Shown one piece after another: positions 5,565 to 5,652 of a stretch of 5,652 nt of DNA. The position numbers were made by a program, and so were the translations under genes. The DNA comes from Clostridiales bacterium UBA1758. Lineage in GTDB: Bacteria; Bacillota; Clostridia; Oscillospirales; UBA1758. Each line of letters starts with the position of its first letter. The first letter of the stretch is position 1. Location of the stretch: positions 1,453 to 7,104 of the forward strand of contig DCHG01000043.1 in the NCBI GenBank assembly GCA_002315595.1, in the 5' to 3' direction. Under the pieces are notes generated by a model. That model did no database searches. It was not told the DNA's origin and worked only from the letters and a program-made list of their open reading frames with translations.

Positions 5565-5652
5565 TTGCACCCTGCGTCTTTCATAACCTCATCCGTCATT
5601 TCGGGACGATGTAGGCATCGTCCCCTACGGTGGGTGCAACGCAGTTTTATCA
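5565..5652. repeat. Small interspersed repeat (MITE-like) at right window edge
   Basis: The core is bounded by an 8-base inverted repeat, TTGCACCC at 5565-5572 and GGGTGCAA at 5632-5639. Inside is a perfect 9-bp hairpin, GGGACGATG (5603-5611) with CATCGTCCC (5616-5624), and a 21-base segment (5580-5600) that is the exact reverse complement of 1385-1405. The last 12 bases (5641-5652) are the reverse complement of 17-28. There is no transposase, so this is a non-autonomous or REP-type element. It lies directly upstream of the transporter, so its promoter must lie in or beyond the repeat; no convincing -35/-10 pair was found between 5515 and 5652. Confidence 0.75.

Overview
The window looks like a piece of a Firmicutes genome, most likely a gut-type Clostridia (Oscillospirales/Christensenellales-like). 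The reasons are the moderate GC content, consistent GGAGG-type ribosome binding sites, phage proteins that resemble clostridial prophage proteins, and small hairpin-rich interspersed repeats of a kind common in those genomes. The taxonomic placement is inference. All five phage genes and the one host-type gene are on the minus strand, so the window reads from right to left.

Right part (about 4043-5652): one complete gene for a 12-helix major facilitator superfamily transporter. It has a strong ribosome binding site and a very strong intrinsic terminator. Its upstream region, up to the window edge, is made of a small interspersed repeat.

Middle and left part (about 61-3830): a compact prophage head/packaging module, read in the order small terminase, large terminase, scaffold, major capsid protein, decoration protein. 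The genes are tightly packed: an ATGA overlap, a 1-base gap, and a stop codon inside the next ribosome binding site. A hairpin terminator and a possible extended -10 promoter precede the module. The only sizeable gap inside it, between scaffold and capsid genes, holds a repeat of four tandem hairpins. Part of this repeat recurs, inverted, at the right end of the window.

The main observation is that the 'large terminase' frame is a chimera. Its first ~290 residues are a terminase ATPase plus the start of the nuclease domain. Its last ~200 residues look like the C-terminal part of a P22-type portal protein. No separate portal gene lies between terminase and scaffold, where one is normally found. 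The simplest reading is an in-frame deletion of roughly 1.5 kb (an estimate) that removed the end of terL and the start of the portal gene. The result is an element that should not package DNA but still has apparently intact scaffold, capsid and decoration genes. An assembly error is the main alternative. Both window ends lie in related repeat sequence, as expected of a contig broken at repeats, so genes further downstream may be lost or simply not assembled.
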